From Aureimonas psammosilenae (GTDB taxonomy: Bacteria > Pseudomonadota > Alphaproteobacteria > Rhizobiales > Rhizobiaceae), in the NCBI RefSeq assembly GCF_009176975.1, contig NZ_WEZG01000012.1, forward strand, positions 93,588-157,587: a stretch of DNA of 64,000 nucleotides, written 5' to 3'. Positions 17,324 to 30,770 of the stretch are shown here, in pieces. A program made the translations under genes and the position numbers. Every line of letters begins with the position of its first letter. Within the stretch, counting starts at the first letter, position 1. Under the pieces are notes generated by a model. It made no database searches. It was not told the DNA's origin and saw nothing but the letters and a program-made list of their open reading frames with translations.

Positions 17324-17408
17324 GCACGAACTCGAACAGGAAGCACTCGCTGCGAGTGTTCATGAAACTCGTTCGCTGGCAAGTCTTCGCCCGGCTAACT
17401 GATCCTTT

Positions 17409-18278
17409 TCAGCCGACCAGTTCGGCCAGATCGTCCCGGACCTTCGACCAGATGGCATCATCCGCCTTGGCATAGGCCACATTGGCCTTGATGAAGCCTT
17501 CCTTGCTGCCGCAATCGTAGGTCTTGCCGGTGAAGACGTAACCGAAGAAGTCCTGCGCATCGGCGAGCTTGAGCATGCCGTCGGTGAGCTGGATTTCGTT
17601 GCCGGCGCCGCGCTCCTGCGTTTCCAGGATGTCGAAGATTTCGGGCTGGAGAATGTAGCGGCCGGAAATCGCCAGGTTGGACGGCGCTTCCTCCACCTTC
17701 GGCTTTTCCACCATGCCGTCGATCTTGAAGCCGTTGCCGACATCGCCGGCCCGACCGACGATGCCGTATTTGTTGGCTTCGCGCGGGTTGACCTCTTCCA
17801 CGGACAGGATGTTGCCGCCGGAGGTCCCATAGAGATCGATCATGGAAGCGAGGCACCCGCGCTCGGCCTGCATGATGACATCGGGCAGAAGCACGGCGAA
17901 GGGCTCGTTGCCGACGAGTTCGCGGGCGCACCAGACGGCATGGCCGAGACCGAGCGGCAATTGCTGGCGGGTGAAGCTCGCATGGCCGGCCGTCGGCTGC
18001 ATGGAGTCGAGAAGCTGCAGCTCCTTCGTCTTCCCGCGCTGCGTCAGCGTGTCGTTCAGCTCGTATTGAACGTCGAAATAGTCCTCGATGACGCCCTTGT
18101 TGCGGCCGGTCACGAAGATAAGCTGCTCGATTCCCGCTTCGCGCGCCTCGTCCACCACATATTGCAGGATCGGACGGTCGACGACGGTCAGCATCTCCTT
18201 TGGAACGGCTTTCGTGGCCGGAAGGAAACGTGTCCCGAGTCCAGCGACCGGAAACACGGCCTTGCGCACCTTTTTCAT
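17409..18278 (-). CDS. galU: UTP-glucose-1-phosphate uridylyltransferase
   Basis: A 289-residue enzyme making UDP-glucose for exopolysaccharide, lipopolysaccharide and glycolipid synthesis. Signatures: [20 protein letters not shown] and [17 protein letters not shown] at the N-terminus (nucleotide-binding loop), [10 protein letters not shown] and the [10 protein letters not shown] segment with the catalytic region lysine. The ATG at 18278 follows AGGAGAACCGC; a longer frame running upstream to 19193 overlaps the divergent transglycosylase gene and is spurious. Its product is the substrate of Ugd encoded at 39.7-40.9 kb. Confidence 0.97.
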   Translation of the reverse strand: MKKVRKAVFPVAGLGTRFLPATKAVPKEMLTVVDRPILQYVVDEAREAGIEQLIFVTGRNKGVIEDYFDVQYELNDTLTQRGKTKELQLLDSMQPTAGHASFTRQQLPLGLGHAVWCARELVGNEPFAVLLPDVIMQAERGCLASMIDLYGTSGGNILSVEEVNPREANKYGIVGRAGDVGNGFKIDGMVEKPKVEEAPSNLAISGRYILQPEIFDILETQERGAGNEIQLTDGMLKLADAQDFFGYVFTGKTYDCGSKEGFIKANVAYAKADDAIWSKVRDDLAELVG

Positions 18279-18545
18279 GCGGTTCTCCTGCTTGAAGCGT
18301 TGCGACCCTTTGTCGGAGGCTGTGTAACCCGTCCGGATCGCCACGACCAGCGAAGCCGCCAAATCGGCACTTTTCAAGGTAAATTGAACATATCTGCCTC
18401 GAAACGGAACTCGTGGTAAAGTTTGCCTTAAGGGGTAAACGATAGCTTGCCGGAACAAGGAGCGGCTTTGCCGCGTCCACTGTGCCGGCCCCGTTTTCCT
18501 GTCGGAAAGGCCGGAGCAGAGAGTTTCAACGACCGAGGTTGCCCG
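18279..18545. promoter_or_regulatory. Divergent promoter region galU / lytic transglycosylase
   Basis: A 267-base non-coding region between divergent genes, AT-richer than its surroundings at 18360-18430. GGTAAA occurs twice (near 18414 and 18434). Individual promoters cannot be assigned with confidence. Confidence 0.4.
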
Positions 18546-19772
18546 ATGCGCAAGTTTGACACCTCCCGAGTTGCCGTTCTCGCCTGCGCGCTGTCGGCGG
18601 CGCTTCTCGCGTCCGCGCCCGATCGCGCCTTCGCCGATGCCGGCTTCCAGGACTGGATCGCCAAGTTCGAGACCACGGCCGCGAAAAGCGGCATTTCGCG
18701 CTCGACCTATCGCGCGGCCTTCGCCGGCGTCACCGAGCCCGATCCGCAAGTCCTCGAGAAGGCGCGGTTCCAGCCCGAGTTCAAGGACACGATCTGGGAC
18801 TACATGGACAATCGCGTCAACGAGATCTCGGCGGGCGAGGGTCAGGCGCGGCGCCAGCAGTTGAAGCCCTGGCTCGACAAGATCGAGGCGCGTTTCGGCG
18901 TCGACCGCGACGTGCTTCTCGCCATCTGGTCGATGGAGTCGGATTACGGCCGCGTTCTGGAACGCCAGGACGTGGTGCGCTCCGTGCCCCGCTCGCTCGC
19001 CACCCTCGCCTATCAGGACCCCAAACGCGGCAAGTACGCCCGCTCGCAGCTCATCGCCGCCCTGAAGATGCTTCAGGACCGCGACGTCTCGGTGAAGGGT
19101 CTGACCGGCTCCTGGGCGGGTGCCATGGGCCACACGCAGTTCATCCCGACGAGCTACCTGCTTTATCAGGCCGACATGGACGGCAACGGCCATGCCGACA
19201 TCTGGACCTCCGTGCCCGATGCGCTGGCCACCTCCGCCAATCTTCTGAAGAAGAACGGCTGGCAGACGGGCAAGACCTGGGGCTATGAAGTAATGCTGCC
19301 TTCCGCCGGCGCCGCCTCGCTCGCGGGCAAGAGCATGAGCCTTTCAGCTTGGGCGCAGAAGGGCTTCGTTCGCGCCAGCGGCGGCCGTTTCGCGTCGCCG
19401 GGCGACCGCGCGACCTTGATGCTGCCGGCCGGCACCAATGGCCCGGCCTTCCTGATGACCAAGAATTTCTATGTCATCAAAGCCTATAACAATGCCGACA
19501 AATATGCCCTCGCCGTCGGGCATCTCGCCGACCTCATCGCAGGCGGCGCGCCCTTCGTCCAGGATTGGCCGCGCGGCTACAAGCCCTTGTCCATGGCCGA
19601 GCGCTACGAGGTGCAGAAGCATCTCACCACGCACGGCCTTTATGACGGCAAGATCGACGGCAAGATCGGCTCGACTTCCAAAAACGCCATAATGGCTTAT
19701 CAACGTGGCGCAGGCATGGAAGCGGACGGCAACGCCTCGAAGGCTCTGCTGGAGATGATGCGCAAGAGGTAA
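18546..19772 (+). CDS. Lytic murein transglycosylase (MltB-like, with peptidoglycan-binding domain)
   Basis: A 408-residue periplasmic enzyme that cleaves glycan strands of peptidoglycan to 1,6-anhydromuramyl ends. A signal peptide (about 1-30) is followed by the SLT_2 domain with the catalytic glutamate E131 in [10 protein letters not shown] and the motif [16 protein letters not shown], then a C-terminal PG_binding_1 domain ([20 protein letters not shown]). The ATG at 18546 follows CGAGG. Three bases separate its stop from the next gene's ATG, so the two form an operon. Confidence 0.93.
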   Translation: MRKFDTSRVAVLACALSAALLASAPDRAFADAGFQDWIAKFETTAAKSGISRSTYRAAFAGVTEPDPQVLEKARFQPEFKDTIWDYMDNRVNEISAGEGQARRQQLKPWLDKIEARFGVDRDVLLAIWSMESDYGRVLERQDVVRSVPRSLATLAYQDPKRGKYARSQLIAALKMLQDRDVSVKGLTGSWAGAMGHTQFIPTSYLLYQADMDGNGHADIWTSVPDALATSANLLKKNGWQTGKTWGYEVMLPSAGAASLAGKSMSLSAWAQKGFVRASGGRFASPGDRATLMLPAGTNGPAFLMTKNFYVIKAYNNADKYALAVGHLADLIAGGAPFVQDWPRGYKPLSMAERYEVQKHLTTHGLYDGKIDGKIGSTSKNAIMAYQRGAGMEADGNASKALLEMMRKR

Positions 19773-19775
19773 GGA

Positions 19776-21251
19776 ATGCGGGACAGCGACCGGCGGCAGG
19801 CCGCGACGAAGGCAAGACCGCGCAGGGCGGGGTGGCTTCGCGCCGCCGCGATCCCGCTGGCCTTGATCGCGCCCGGCACCATCCTGAACCCGGTGCCGGC
19901 CGCCGCGCAGGACAATCCCTTCGGCTTCGTCGGGCGCATCTTCGGCGGGGGTCAGCAGCAGCGGCGCTATATCGACCCGCCGCCGAATGCCGGGCCGCGC
20001 CCCAAATACTATATCGATCCGCCGGTGAGCCCGAGCCGGCGAGCCCAACCCGACAAGCCGCGCTCCGCGCCGAAAAGGCAGGCGCCCGGCTCGGACGCGG
20101 CGGCGACCGGCGCGGGAGCTGCGGCGACACGCACCGCCGAGGCCGCCAAGCCGGTGGAAAAGGCCGCCGACGCGAAGGTGGTCCTCGTGGTCGGCGACTT
20201 CATGGCCCTGTCGCTCGCCAAGGGCCTGGAAGCCAGCGTCGCCGACAAGCCCGGCATCCGCATCGCCGATCGCACCGACGGCTCGTCCGGCCTCGTGCGC
20301 GACGACCATTTCGACTGGCCCGACCGGATCGGCGCGATCATCGACGAGGAGAAGCCGGCAGCCGTCGCGGTGATGCTCGGCACCAACGACCGTCAGACGA
20401 TGCGCGACGGCGGGGAGGCCATGGACCTGCGCGGCGAGGAATGGGCGGCGGAATACAAGCTTCGCATCGACGCCCTCGCCAAGGCCGTGCGCGACCGCAA
20501 GCTGCCGCTCGTCTGGGTCGGCCTGCCGGGGGTGAAGTCCACCAAGGCCAGCGACGATCTGGCTTACTTCAACGAGCTTTATCGCGAAGCCGCCACGGAA
20601 GTGGGCGGCGAGTTCGTGGATGTCTGGGACGGCTTCGTGGATGCCGACGGGGCCTTCGTTTCAAGTGGCCCGGACATCGCCGGCCAGCCTGCGCGGCTGC
20701 GCAATTCCGACGGCATCACCATGACCCCGCAGGGGGCGAGGAAGCTCGCCTTCTTCGCCGAGAAGCCGCTGGAGAAGCTGTTCGGCGCCGGCTTCGAAGG
20801 CGCGGTGGCAGCGGCTCAGCCCGACGCCGCGAAGGCCGTGCCGCAGAATCCCGCCAACGCCACGGCCATGCCGGTGGTGGCGATGAACAGCCCGTCGCTC
20901 GATGGCGGCGAAACGCTGCTCGGCGGCGCGGTTCTGCCCGGCACCTATCCGTCCCAGCCCTCCCCTCGTGAGCGGCTGGTCCTGTCCGGCGCGCCCCTGC
21001 CGGCCGCAAGCGGGCGGGCGGACGATTTCGCCTGGAGCGAGAAGGCTGGGCCGGTCGCGCCCGATCGCGGCGCCGCGCCGATCGTCTCGCGCGGCTCGGT
21101 CAGCCTCCAGGACATGCGTTCGGCAAAACCGTTGCAACCCGCGACGCCGACTCCGCCGCTCCAGGATGCCATCATCGAGGACTGGAGCAACCAGTCCAAG
21201 GCCGGCGGGGACGCCGCGCCGGACACGGCACCCGCCGCACCGCCCCGCTGA
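19776..21251 (+). CDS. DUF459 / SGNH-hydrolase-like exported protein
   Basis: 491 residues: N-terminal signal/anchor (about 20-48), a Pro-rich linker, then a DUF459 SGNH-fold domain (about 130-340) with VVLVVGDFMALSLAKGLE, MLGTNDRQ and VWVGLPGVKS, and a Pro/Ala-rich tail. In SGNH enzymes block I is GDS with the nucleophile Ser; here residue 142 is Phe (GDF), so ordinary Ser-hydrolase chemistry is doubtful. It is translationally adjacent to the lytic transglycosylase (TAA-GGA-ATG), suggesting a shared cell-wall role such as acyl-group removal or peptidoglycan binding. Confidence 0.8.
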   Translation: MRDSDRRQAATKARPRRAGWLRAAAIPLALIAPGTILNPVPAAAQDNPFGFVGRIFGGGQQQRRYIDPPPNAGPRPKYYIDPPVSPSRRAQPDKPRSAPKRQAPGSDAAATGAGAAATRTAEAAKPVEKAADAKVVLVVGDFMALSLAKGLEASVADKPGIRIADRTDGSSGLVRDDHFDWPDRIGAIIDEEKPAAVAVMLGTNDRQTMRDGGEAMDLRGEEWAAEYKLRIDALAKAVRDRKLPLVWVGLPGVKSTKASDDLAYFNELYREAATEVGGEFVDVWDGFVDADGAFVSSGPDIAGQPARLRNSDGITMTPQGARKLAFFAEKPLEKLFGAGFEGAVAAAQPDAAKAVPQNPANATAMPVVAMNSPSLDGGETLLGGAVLPGTYPSQPSPRERLVLSGAPLPAASGRADDFAWSEKAGPVAPDRGAAPIVSRGSVSLQDMRSAKPLQPATPTPPLQDAIIEDWSNQSKAGGDAAPDTAPAAPPR

Positions 21252-21262
21252 ACCGGTCGCGA

Positions 21263-21290
21263 GCGCCGAACCGGTCGGCGCCCGTTTTCG
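21263..21290. terminator. Terminator between DUF459 gene and gltD
   Basis: GCGCCGA-ACCGG-TCGGCGC followed by CCGTTTTCG, 12 bases after the plus-strand stop. A decamer GAACCGGTCG occurs twice here (21250 and 21269). Confidence 0.7.
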
Positions 21291-22745
21291 TCAAAGCGGA
21301 AGCGTCGTCATGCCCATCAGGTCGCGGTCGATCGCGTGCGCGGCCTGACGCCCTTCGCGGATCGCCCAGACCACGAGCGACTGCCCGCGCCGCACGTCGC
21401 CGGCGGCATAAAGCTTATCGATCGACGTGCGGTAATCCTTGTCGGTCGCCGCCACCGAAACGTTGCCCCGATTGTCGGCCTTCTTGGCCAGCTTGTCGCC
21501 CGCCTCGGCCATGAAGCCGCGCTCCAGCGGACCGGCAAAGCCGATCGCGATAAAGGCGAGGTCGGCGCGGATGACGAATTCCGTGCCGGGAACGGGCTTG
21601 CGCCGGTCGTCAACCTCGCAGCACTTCACGCCGGTCAGATGGCCGTCCTCGCCGATGAATTCGAGCGTGGCGACCTGGAATTCGCGGTTCGCGCCTTCCG
21701 CCTGGGACGAGGACACGCGCATCTTCGTCGCCCAATAGGGCCAGACTTCCAGCTTGTTCTCGGTTTTGGGCGGCTGGGGCCGGATGTCGAGCTGCGTCAC
21801 CTTCACCGCGCCCTGGCGGAAGGCGGTGCCGACGCAGTCGGAGGCCGTGTCGCCGCCGCCCACTACCACGACATGCTTGGCGCCGGCCCAGATCTCGGAC
21901 GAGGCCCAAGCGACCGACTGGACGTTCTCGCCGCCGACGCGCCGGTTCTGCTGCACGAGATAGGGCATCGCGTCATAGATGCCGGACAGGCCGTTGGTGG
22001 GAATGCCCGCCTCGCGCGGGCGCTCCGCGCCGCCGCAATAAAGCACCGCGTCATATTCGGCGGTGAGTTCCTCGAGCTTCTTGTCGACGCCGATCTCGAC
22101 GCCGCAGAAGAAGGTCACGCCCTCGCCTTTCATCTGCTCGACGCGCCGGTCGATCAGGTGCTTTTCCATCTTGAAGTCGGGGATGCCGTAGCGAAGGAGG
22201 CCTCCGGGCCGCGTTTCGCGCTCGAAGACGTGAACTTCGTGGCCGGCGCGGCCGAGCTGCTGCGCGGCAGCCATCCCGGTCGGCCCCGAACCGATCACCG
22301 CGACGCGGCGGCCGGTCGCGGTCTTGGCCGGCTGCGAATGCACGAGGCCGAGCTTGAACGCCTTGTCGGCGATCGCCTGCTCGATCGTCTTGATCGAAAC
22401 CGGCATGTCCTCGAGATTCAGCGTGCAGGCTTCCTCGCAGGGAGCGGGACAGATGCGGCCGGTGAATTCGGGGAAGTTGTTGGTGGAATGAAGGTTGCGG
22501 ATCGCGCCTTCCCAGTCGTCGGCATAAACGAGATCGTTCCAGTCGGGGATCTGGTTGTGCACGGGGCAGCCGGTCGGGCCATGGCAGAAGGGAACGCCGC
22601 AATCCATGCAGCGCGCGGCCTGTCGCCCGATCTCCTGATCGGGCATCGGGAGCACGAACTCGCGGAAATGGCGAATGCGATCCGACGCAGGCTGATATTT
22701 CTGCGTTTGGCGGTCGATTTCGAGAAAGCCTGTGACCTTGCCCAT
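21291..22745 (-). CDS. gltD: Glutamate synthase (NADPH) small subunit
   Basis: 484 residues. The small subunit oxidises NADPH and passes electrons through FAD and Fe-S clusters to GltB. N-terminal cysteine clusters CMDCGVPFCHGPTGCPVHN and CPAPCEEACTLN ligate [4Fe-4S] centres. The FAD fold shows VAVIGSGPTGMAAAQQLGRA, and the NADPH fold VVVVGGGDTASDCVGTAFRQ. Length is normal. It lies only 12 bases after vapC and is separated from gltB by that toxin-antitoxin pair, an unusual arrangement. Confidence 0.97.
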   Translation of the reverse strand: MGKVTGFLEIDRQTQKYQPASDRIRHFREFVLPMPDQEIGRQAARCMDCGVPFCHGPTGCPVHNQIPDWNDLVYADDWEGAIRNLHSTNNFPEFTGRICPAPCEEACTLNLEDMPVSIKTIEQAIADKAFKLGLVHSQPAKTATGRRVAVIGSGPTGMAAAQQLGRAGHEVHVFERETRPGGLLRYGIPDFKMEKHLIDRRVEQMKGEGVTFFCGVEIGVDKKLEELTAEYDAVLYCGGAERPREAGIPTNGLSGIYDAMPYLVQQNRRVGGENVQSVAWASSEIWAGAKHVVVVGGGDTASDCVGTAFRQGAVKVTQLDIRPQPPKTENKLEVWPYWATKMRVSSSQAEGANREFQVATLEFIGEDGHLTGVKCCEVDDRRKPVPGTEFVIRADLAFIAIGFAGPLERGFMAEAGDKLAKKADNRGNVSVAATDKDYRTSIDKLYAAGDVRRGQSLVVWAIREGRQAAHAIDRDLMGMTTLPL

Positions 22746-22757
22746 GATGCTACCCGT

Positions 22758-23171
22758 TCAGAAATCGTTGGGACCGGCGCGAAGCCAGTTTTCCACCCGT
22801 AGCTCCGCGATCCGCGGAAAGATTCGATCGTCCGACACCAGCATCGCTCCCAATGCCGAAGCATGGGCCGCGATCAGCATGTCGTTCTGCCCGACCGTCA
22901 CACCCTGGCGCTCCGCTTCCGTTCGCAAGCGGGCGTAGGCCATGTCCGCCGGTCTGTCCCATGCCACCACCGTCATCGTCGCCAGAGTTGCCTCGACGAT
23001 ATGCTCCCATCGCCGCGACGCGATCTTCACATATCCGTATCGAAGCTCCGCCGCAGCGATGATGCTCGTGCCGACATCGGCACGTCGCGTTTCCGCGAAG
23101 ATCCTGCCGGCCCTTCCTTCGGGGTCTCGGATGATCGCGGAAATGATATTCGTATCGAGAAGGTACTTCAC
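22758..23171 (-). CDS. vapC: VapC-type PIN-domain ribonuclease toxin
   Basis: A 137-residue PIN domain protein, almost exactly the family length. The acidic catalytic residues are visible: D6 in KYLLDTNIIS, E42 in IIAAAELRYGY, and D97 in TVGQNDMLIAAHA, with the late Asp pair in AMLVSDDRIF. VapC toxins cleave tRNA or rRNA when free of antitoxin. The start is GTG, overlapping the vapB stop (GTGA). It is the third gene of a gltB-vapB-vapC-gltD string. All key residues appear intact, so it is probably active. Confidence 0.92.
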   Translation of the reverse strand: MKYLLDTNIISAIIRDPEGRAGRIFAETRRADVGTSIIAAAELRYGYVKIASRRWEHIVEATLATMTVVAWDRPADMAYARLRTEAERQGVTVGQNDMLIAAHASALGAMLVSDDRIFPRIAELRVENWLRAGPNDF

Positions 23172-23446
23172 GAACCACCGTCGAAATCCACCGGCTTCGG
23201 CGGAAGATCGTCGATGTCCGGGAAGTTCATCTCTTCCGGCGACAAGGGCGGCAGGCTCCTCAGCCAGGCGACGAGCTCGGCCGGAGTCATCTCCTTCCTG
23301 TCCGGCAGGATGCGCAGCGTTCCGTCAGCTTCCCGCCGGATCGTCACCTCGTCGCCCTCGAAATCGAACTCCTTCGGGATGCGCACCGCGCGGCTGCGAC
23401 CGTTGCGGAAGACGCGCGCCCGCTGCTCCTGTTTCACGCTGCTCAT
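23168..23446 (-). CDS. vapB: VapB-type antitoxin
   Basis: 92 residues from the ATG at 23446 (GGAGAAGCGCC upstream). The N-terminal RARVFRNGRSRAVRIPKEFD is the SpoVT/AbrB swapped-hairpin DNA-binding fold of VapB/MazE antitoxins; the acidic, Pro-rich C-terminus (about residues 60-92) is the expected toxin-wrapping tail. The complex should autorepress through DNA at its start. The start codon and ribosome-binding site lie in one arm of a large inverted repeat. Only 61 bases separate it from the gltB stop, so it is likely read from the glt promoter as well as its own. Confidence 0.9.
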   Translation of the reverse strand: MSSVKQEQRARVFRNGRSRAVRIPKEFDFEGDEVTIRREADGTLRILPDRKEMTPAELVAWLRSLPPLSPEEMNFPDIDDLPPKPVDFDGGS

Positions 23447-23494
23447 CGGCGCTTCTCCGTCATATGCCAAAAGGATATGACGGAAGCGCCGATG
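23444..23494. promoter_or_regulatory. Near-perfect 51-bp inverted repeat spanning the vapB start
   Basis: CATCGGCGCTTC-tc-CGTCATATgCC, AAAA, GGATATGACGGAAGCGCCGATG: the two arms match over about 22 bases with one two-base and one single-base irregularity. It covers the vapB Shine-Dalgarno sequence and ATG. It is a strong candidate for the VapBC operator and, in a glt read-through mRNA, would fold into a hairpin masking vapB translation initiation. Confidence 0.75.
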
Positions 23495-23507
23495 AGGCAA
23501 TCGTCGT

Positions 23508-28202
<4,695 letters not shown>

Positions 28203-28388
28203 CGCGTCCTCTCTTTCGTGTTTCCTCGTCGGCTCGATCTTACGAGCCTTTCCCCCCGCCATCCACCGCCATCGCGAAGCCTCCCTTCGGAAGCACCGAA
28301 GCGGTGGAAATACGACAGCAATGCTGACCTATCTTGCGGCTTATGACAGACTACGGCTCATTCCGCAAGGCGACCCGTCCGCCATCCG

Positions 28389-29138
28389 TCAACCGTAGGC
28401 CCGCAGGAAGAAATGCACGGTCATCGCGACGGCGAGGAGAACGGTGCCGTAACGCACGAGGCCTGGCGGCAGGCTGCGTCCGATCCGCGCGCCGCCATAA
28501 CCGCCAAGAAGCGCGCCCATTCCGGCGACGAGCACCGCGTACCAGTAAACCGCGCCGGCAAGCGCGAAGCAGAGAACGGCAACCGTGTTGGCGGCGGTCA
28601 CCAGAAGCACGCGCGGCGGGTTCAGCGCGTGGATGTCGGCCTCGTCCAGAAGGCTCCAGGCAGCCAGCATCATCAGCCCGACGGCACCGCCGAAATAGCC
28701 GCCGTAAACGCCGAGCGCGAACTGGATCGTCAGAACGGTCGGAACCCCCGCACGAAATCGCGCCCGCAATATCGGCCCGAGCCGCCGGCCGAAGGCGAGC
28801 GCGAAGGTGGCGACGAGAAGCAGCCAGGGCAGAACATGGTCGAACACCCTGCTCGGCGTCCAAAGAAGGAGAAGCGCTCCGACCAGACCGCCGAGAAGCG
28901 TCGCGACAAGCGTCGGGCGCAGCGGCACGCCGCAGACATTCGTCAGACCGCCGCGATAAACATAGACGCTGGCAAGACCGCCCGGATAAAGCGCGACCGT
29001 GCTCGTGGCATTGGCCGAAACGGACGGCATGCCGACGGCGATGAAGGCCGGCAGGGTGACGAAGCTTCCGCCGCCGGCCATGGCGTTCATGGCGCCGGCC
29101 AGCGCCCCGGCCCCGAAAAGCAGCGCGATATCTTCCAT
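28389..29138 (-). CDS. TSUP-family membrane permease (TauE/SafE)
   Basis: A 249-residue integral membrane protein with about eight hydrophobic segments and the family signature AMAGGGSFVTLPAFIAVG near residue 20; a second, weaker half-repeat with YGGYFGGAVGLMMLA lies near residue 150. TSUP proteins export or import small sulfur-containing or organic anions such as sulfite, sulfoacetate or taurine-derived compounds. The substrate cannot be told here. It is upstream of gltB on the same strand with a 186-base gap, and divergent from the threonine aldolase gene. Confidence 0.85.
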   Translation of the reverse strand: MEDIALLFGAGALAGAMNAMAGGGSFVTLPAFIAVGMPSVSANATSTVALYPGGLASVYVYRGGLTNVCGVPLRPTLVATLLGGLVGALLLLWTPSRVFDHVLPWLLLVATFALAFGRRLGPILRARFRAGVPTVLTIQFALGVYGGYFGGAVGLMMLAAWSLLDEADIHALNPPRVLLVTAANTVAVLCFALAGAVYWYAVLVAGMGALLGGYGGARIGRSLPPGLVRYGTVLLAVAMTVHFFLRAYG

Positions 29139-29237
29139 GGCCTACCGTTAGGAGGCAAAGCATGCCCGCGCAATCCCTCCCGGCCCCGGCGCCCGGATGG
29201 TCTTGCCCCGCCCTCAGTGGACTTGTAGGCAAAGCCC

Positions 29238-30287
29238 ATGATCTTCGCATCCGACAACTGGTCCGGACCGCATCCGGCCATCAATGCAAGTCTTGCCGAG
29301 CACGGCGCGGGCATGGCGGCCGCCTACGGTACCAGCACCCTCGACAAGGCGGTGGAACAACGCTTCAACGAGATCTTCGAGCGCGAGGTCGCCGTGTTCT
29401 TCGTCGGCACCGGGACGGCGGCGAACTCCTTGTCCTTCGCGGCCCTGAACCGGCCGGGCGGCGTGGTTCTCTGTCACCGCGAGGCGCATGTGGTCGAAGA
29501 CGAATGCGGCGCGCCGGAATTCTTCACCCACGGCGCCCGCATGGCGCCCGTGGACGGCCCGCTCGGCATGATCGACGCCTTCAACCTGAAGCGCGAGCTG
29601 AAGCGCTTCAATCCGGGCTTCGTTCATGCCGGCCAGCCGATGGCGGTCACGATCAGCCAGCCGAGCGAAGCGGGCACGATCTATCCGCTGGAGCGCCTGG
29701 AAGCGATTGCCGGCATCGCACACGAGCATGAGCTTTCGCTTCACATGGACGGCGCGCGCTTCGCCAACGCCCTCGTCGCGTCCAACCTTTCGCCGGCCGA
29801 GATGACCTGGAAGCGCGGCGTCGACATCCTGTCCTTCGGCGCCACCAAGAACGGCTGCTGGTGCGCGGAAGCCGTGATCTTCTTCGACCCGGAAAAGGCG
29901 CGGCAGTTTCCGTATATCCGCAAGCGCGGCGCGCAGCTCTTTTCCAAGACGCGCTTCATCGCCGCGCAATTCATGGCCTATTTCGAGAACGGCCTTTGGC
30001 TGGAACTCGCGCGCCATTCCAACGCCATGGCGGACAAGCTTCGCGACGCGCTGGACCGGGGCAGCCACGCGCGGCAGGCTTGGCCGACGCGCACCAACGA
30101 GGTCTTCGCGATCATCGAGAAGGACACGGCGGAACGCCTGCGCGCGGCGGGTGCAGTGTTCTACGACTGGAACCCGCCCCATTCCTCGCACGACCTCCTG
30201 AAGGAAGGCGACGTCCTCGCCCGCCTCGTCACGAGTTGGTCCACGAGCGAGAAGGATGTCGAGGACTTCGCCGCGCTGATCGCCTGA
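29238..30287 (+). CDS. ltaE: Low-specificity L-threonine aldolase
   Basis: A 349-residue PLP enzyme cleaving L-threonine (and allo-threonine) to glycine and acetaldehyde. Fold-type I features: AVFFVGTGTAANSLS near the N-terminus, VVLCHREAHVVEDECGAPEF, the PLP-pocket LHMDGARFANAL and the Schiff-base lysine in DILSFGATKNGCW. The stop codon lies inside three tandem copies of CTGATCGC. It is followed by an RMF-like gene after 116 bases. Related beta-eliminating lyases are the main alternative. Confidence 0.92.
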   Translation: MIFASDNWSGPHPAINASLAEHGAGMAAAYGTSTLDKAVEQRFNEIFEREVAVFFVGTGTAANSLSFAALNRPGGVVLCHREAHVVEDECGAPEFFTHGARMAPVDGPLGMIDAFNLKRELKRFNPGFVHAGQPMAVTISQPSEAGTIYPLERLEAIAGIAHEHELSLHMDGARFANALVASNLSPAEMTWKRGVDILSFGATKNGCWCAEAVIFFDPEKARQFPYIRKRGAQLFSKTRFIAAQFMAYFENGLWLELARHSNAMADKLRDALDRGSHARQAWPTRTNEVFAIIEKDTAERLRAAGAVFYDWNPPHSSHDLLKEGDVLARLVTSWSTSEKDVEDFAALIA

Positions 30288-30299
30288 TCGCCTGATCGC
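30276..30299 (+). repeat. Three tandem copies of CTGATCGC across the ltaE stop
   Basis: The octamer CTGATCGC is repeated three times in perfect tandem, and the ltaE stop TGA (30285-30287) lies inside the second copy. Gain or loss of a unit would leave the first stop codon in place. Confidence 0.8.
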
Positions 30300-30403
30300 A
30301 CGACAGCCAAGCCGGAACCGGGCTTCGGGCGAAGGGTTAATCTTTTTGAGGCTCCGGAAGGCGTGCGGTCTTCCGGGCGATCCCGATGAGGAGGCCCTTC
30401 GAC

Positions 30404-30694
30404 ATGACCACTGGCACCAGCCCCTTCGAACAAGGCAAGCTTGCCTTCAAGCACAACCACCCGATGTCGTCCTGCGACTTTCCCGTGGGCTCGGGCGTCC
30501 GCGAGGAATGGATGCGCGGCTGGACGGAAGCCCGCAACGCCTCGCCGGTCGGCGACGGGCAGGAAACTCAAGCCGGCAACAGCCATCCCGGCATGATGGG
30601 CGACGGAACCGAGGAACAGAACCTCAACCAGAAGGGAGATCCGTCCGCGCGCATCTCCGAGAAGGACGTGAACGCCGCCTTCGGCAAGCATTGA
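30404..30694 (+). CDS. Ribosome modulation factor-like protein
   Basis: 96 residues. The first ~40 carry the RMF pattern (FEQGKLAFKHNHP, then CDFPVGSGVREEWMRGWTEA), which in Escherichia coli drives 100S ribosome dimer formation in stationary phase. The C-terminal ~50 residues are polar, Gly/Asn-rich and not part of the core family, perhaps a disordered tail. The ATG at 30404 follows GAGGAGG. A strong terminator lies downstream. The fold is likely; actual ribosome hibernation in this organism is inferred. Confidence 0.8.
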   Translation: MTTGTSPFEQGKLAFKHNHPMSSCDFPVGSGVREEWMRGWTEARNASPVGDGQETQAGNSHPGMMGDGTEEQNLNQKGDPSARISEKDVNAAFGKH

Positions 30695-30719
30695 AACGAC
30701 CACGCATCCATAGAACGAA

Positions 30720-30748
30720 AAACGGCGCCCCGAAGGGCGCCGTTCTCT
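30720..30748. terminator. Bidirectional terminator between RMF-like and hsp20 genes
   Basis: AACGGCGCCC-CGAA-GGGCGCCGTT, a perfect 10-bp stem with a tetraloop, flanked by an A run on one side and TTCTCTT on the other. Confidence 0.85.
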
Positions 30749-30770
30749 TATGCGACAAGGGCCGACCGAT

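Noticed and set aside
22758..23494. The large inverted repeat as the end of a transposon that carried vapBC
   Set aside because: There is only one hairpin at one end, no transposase, no target-site duplication visible, and the repeat includes the vapB start codon, which fits an operator better.
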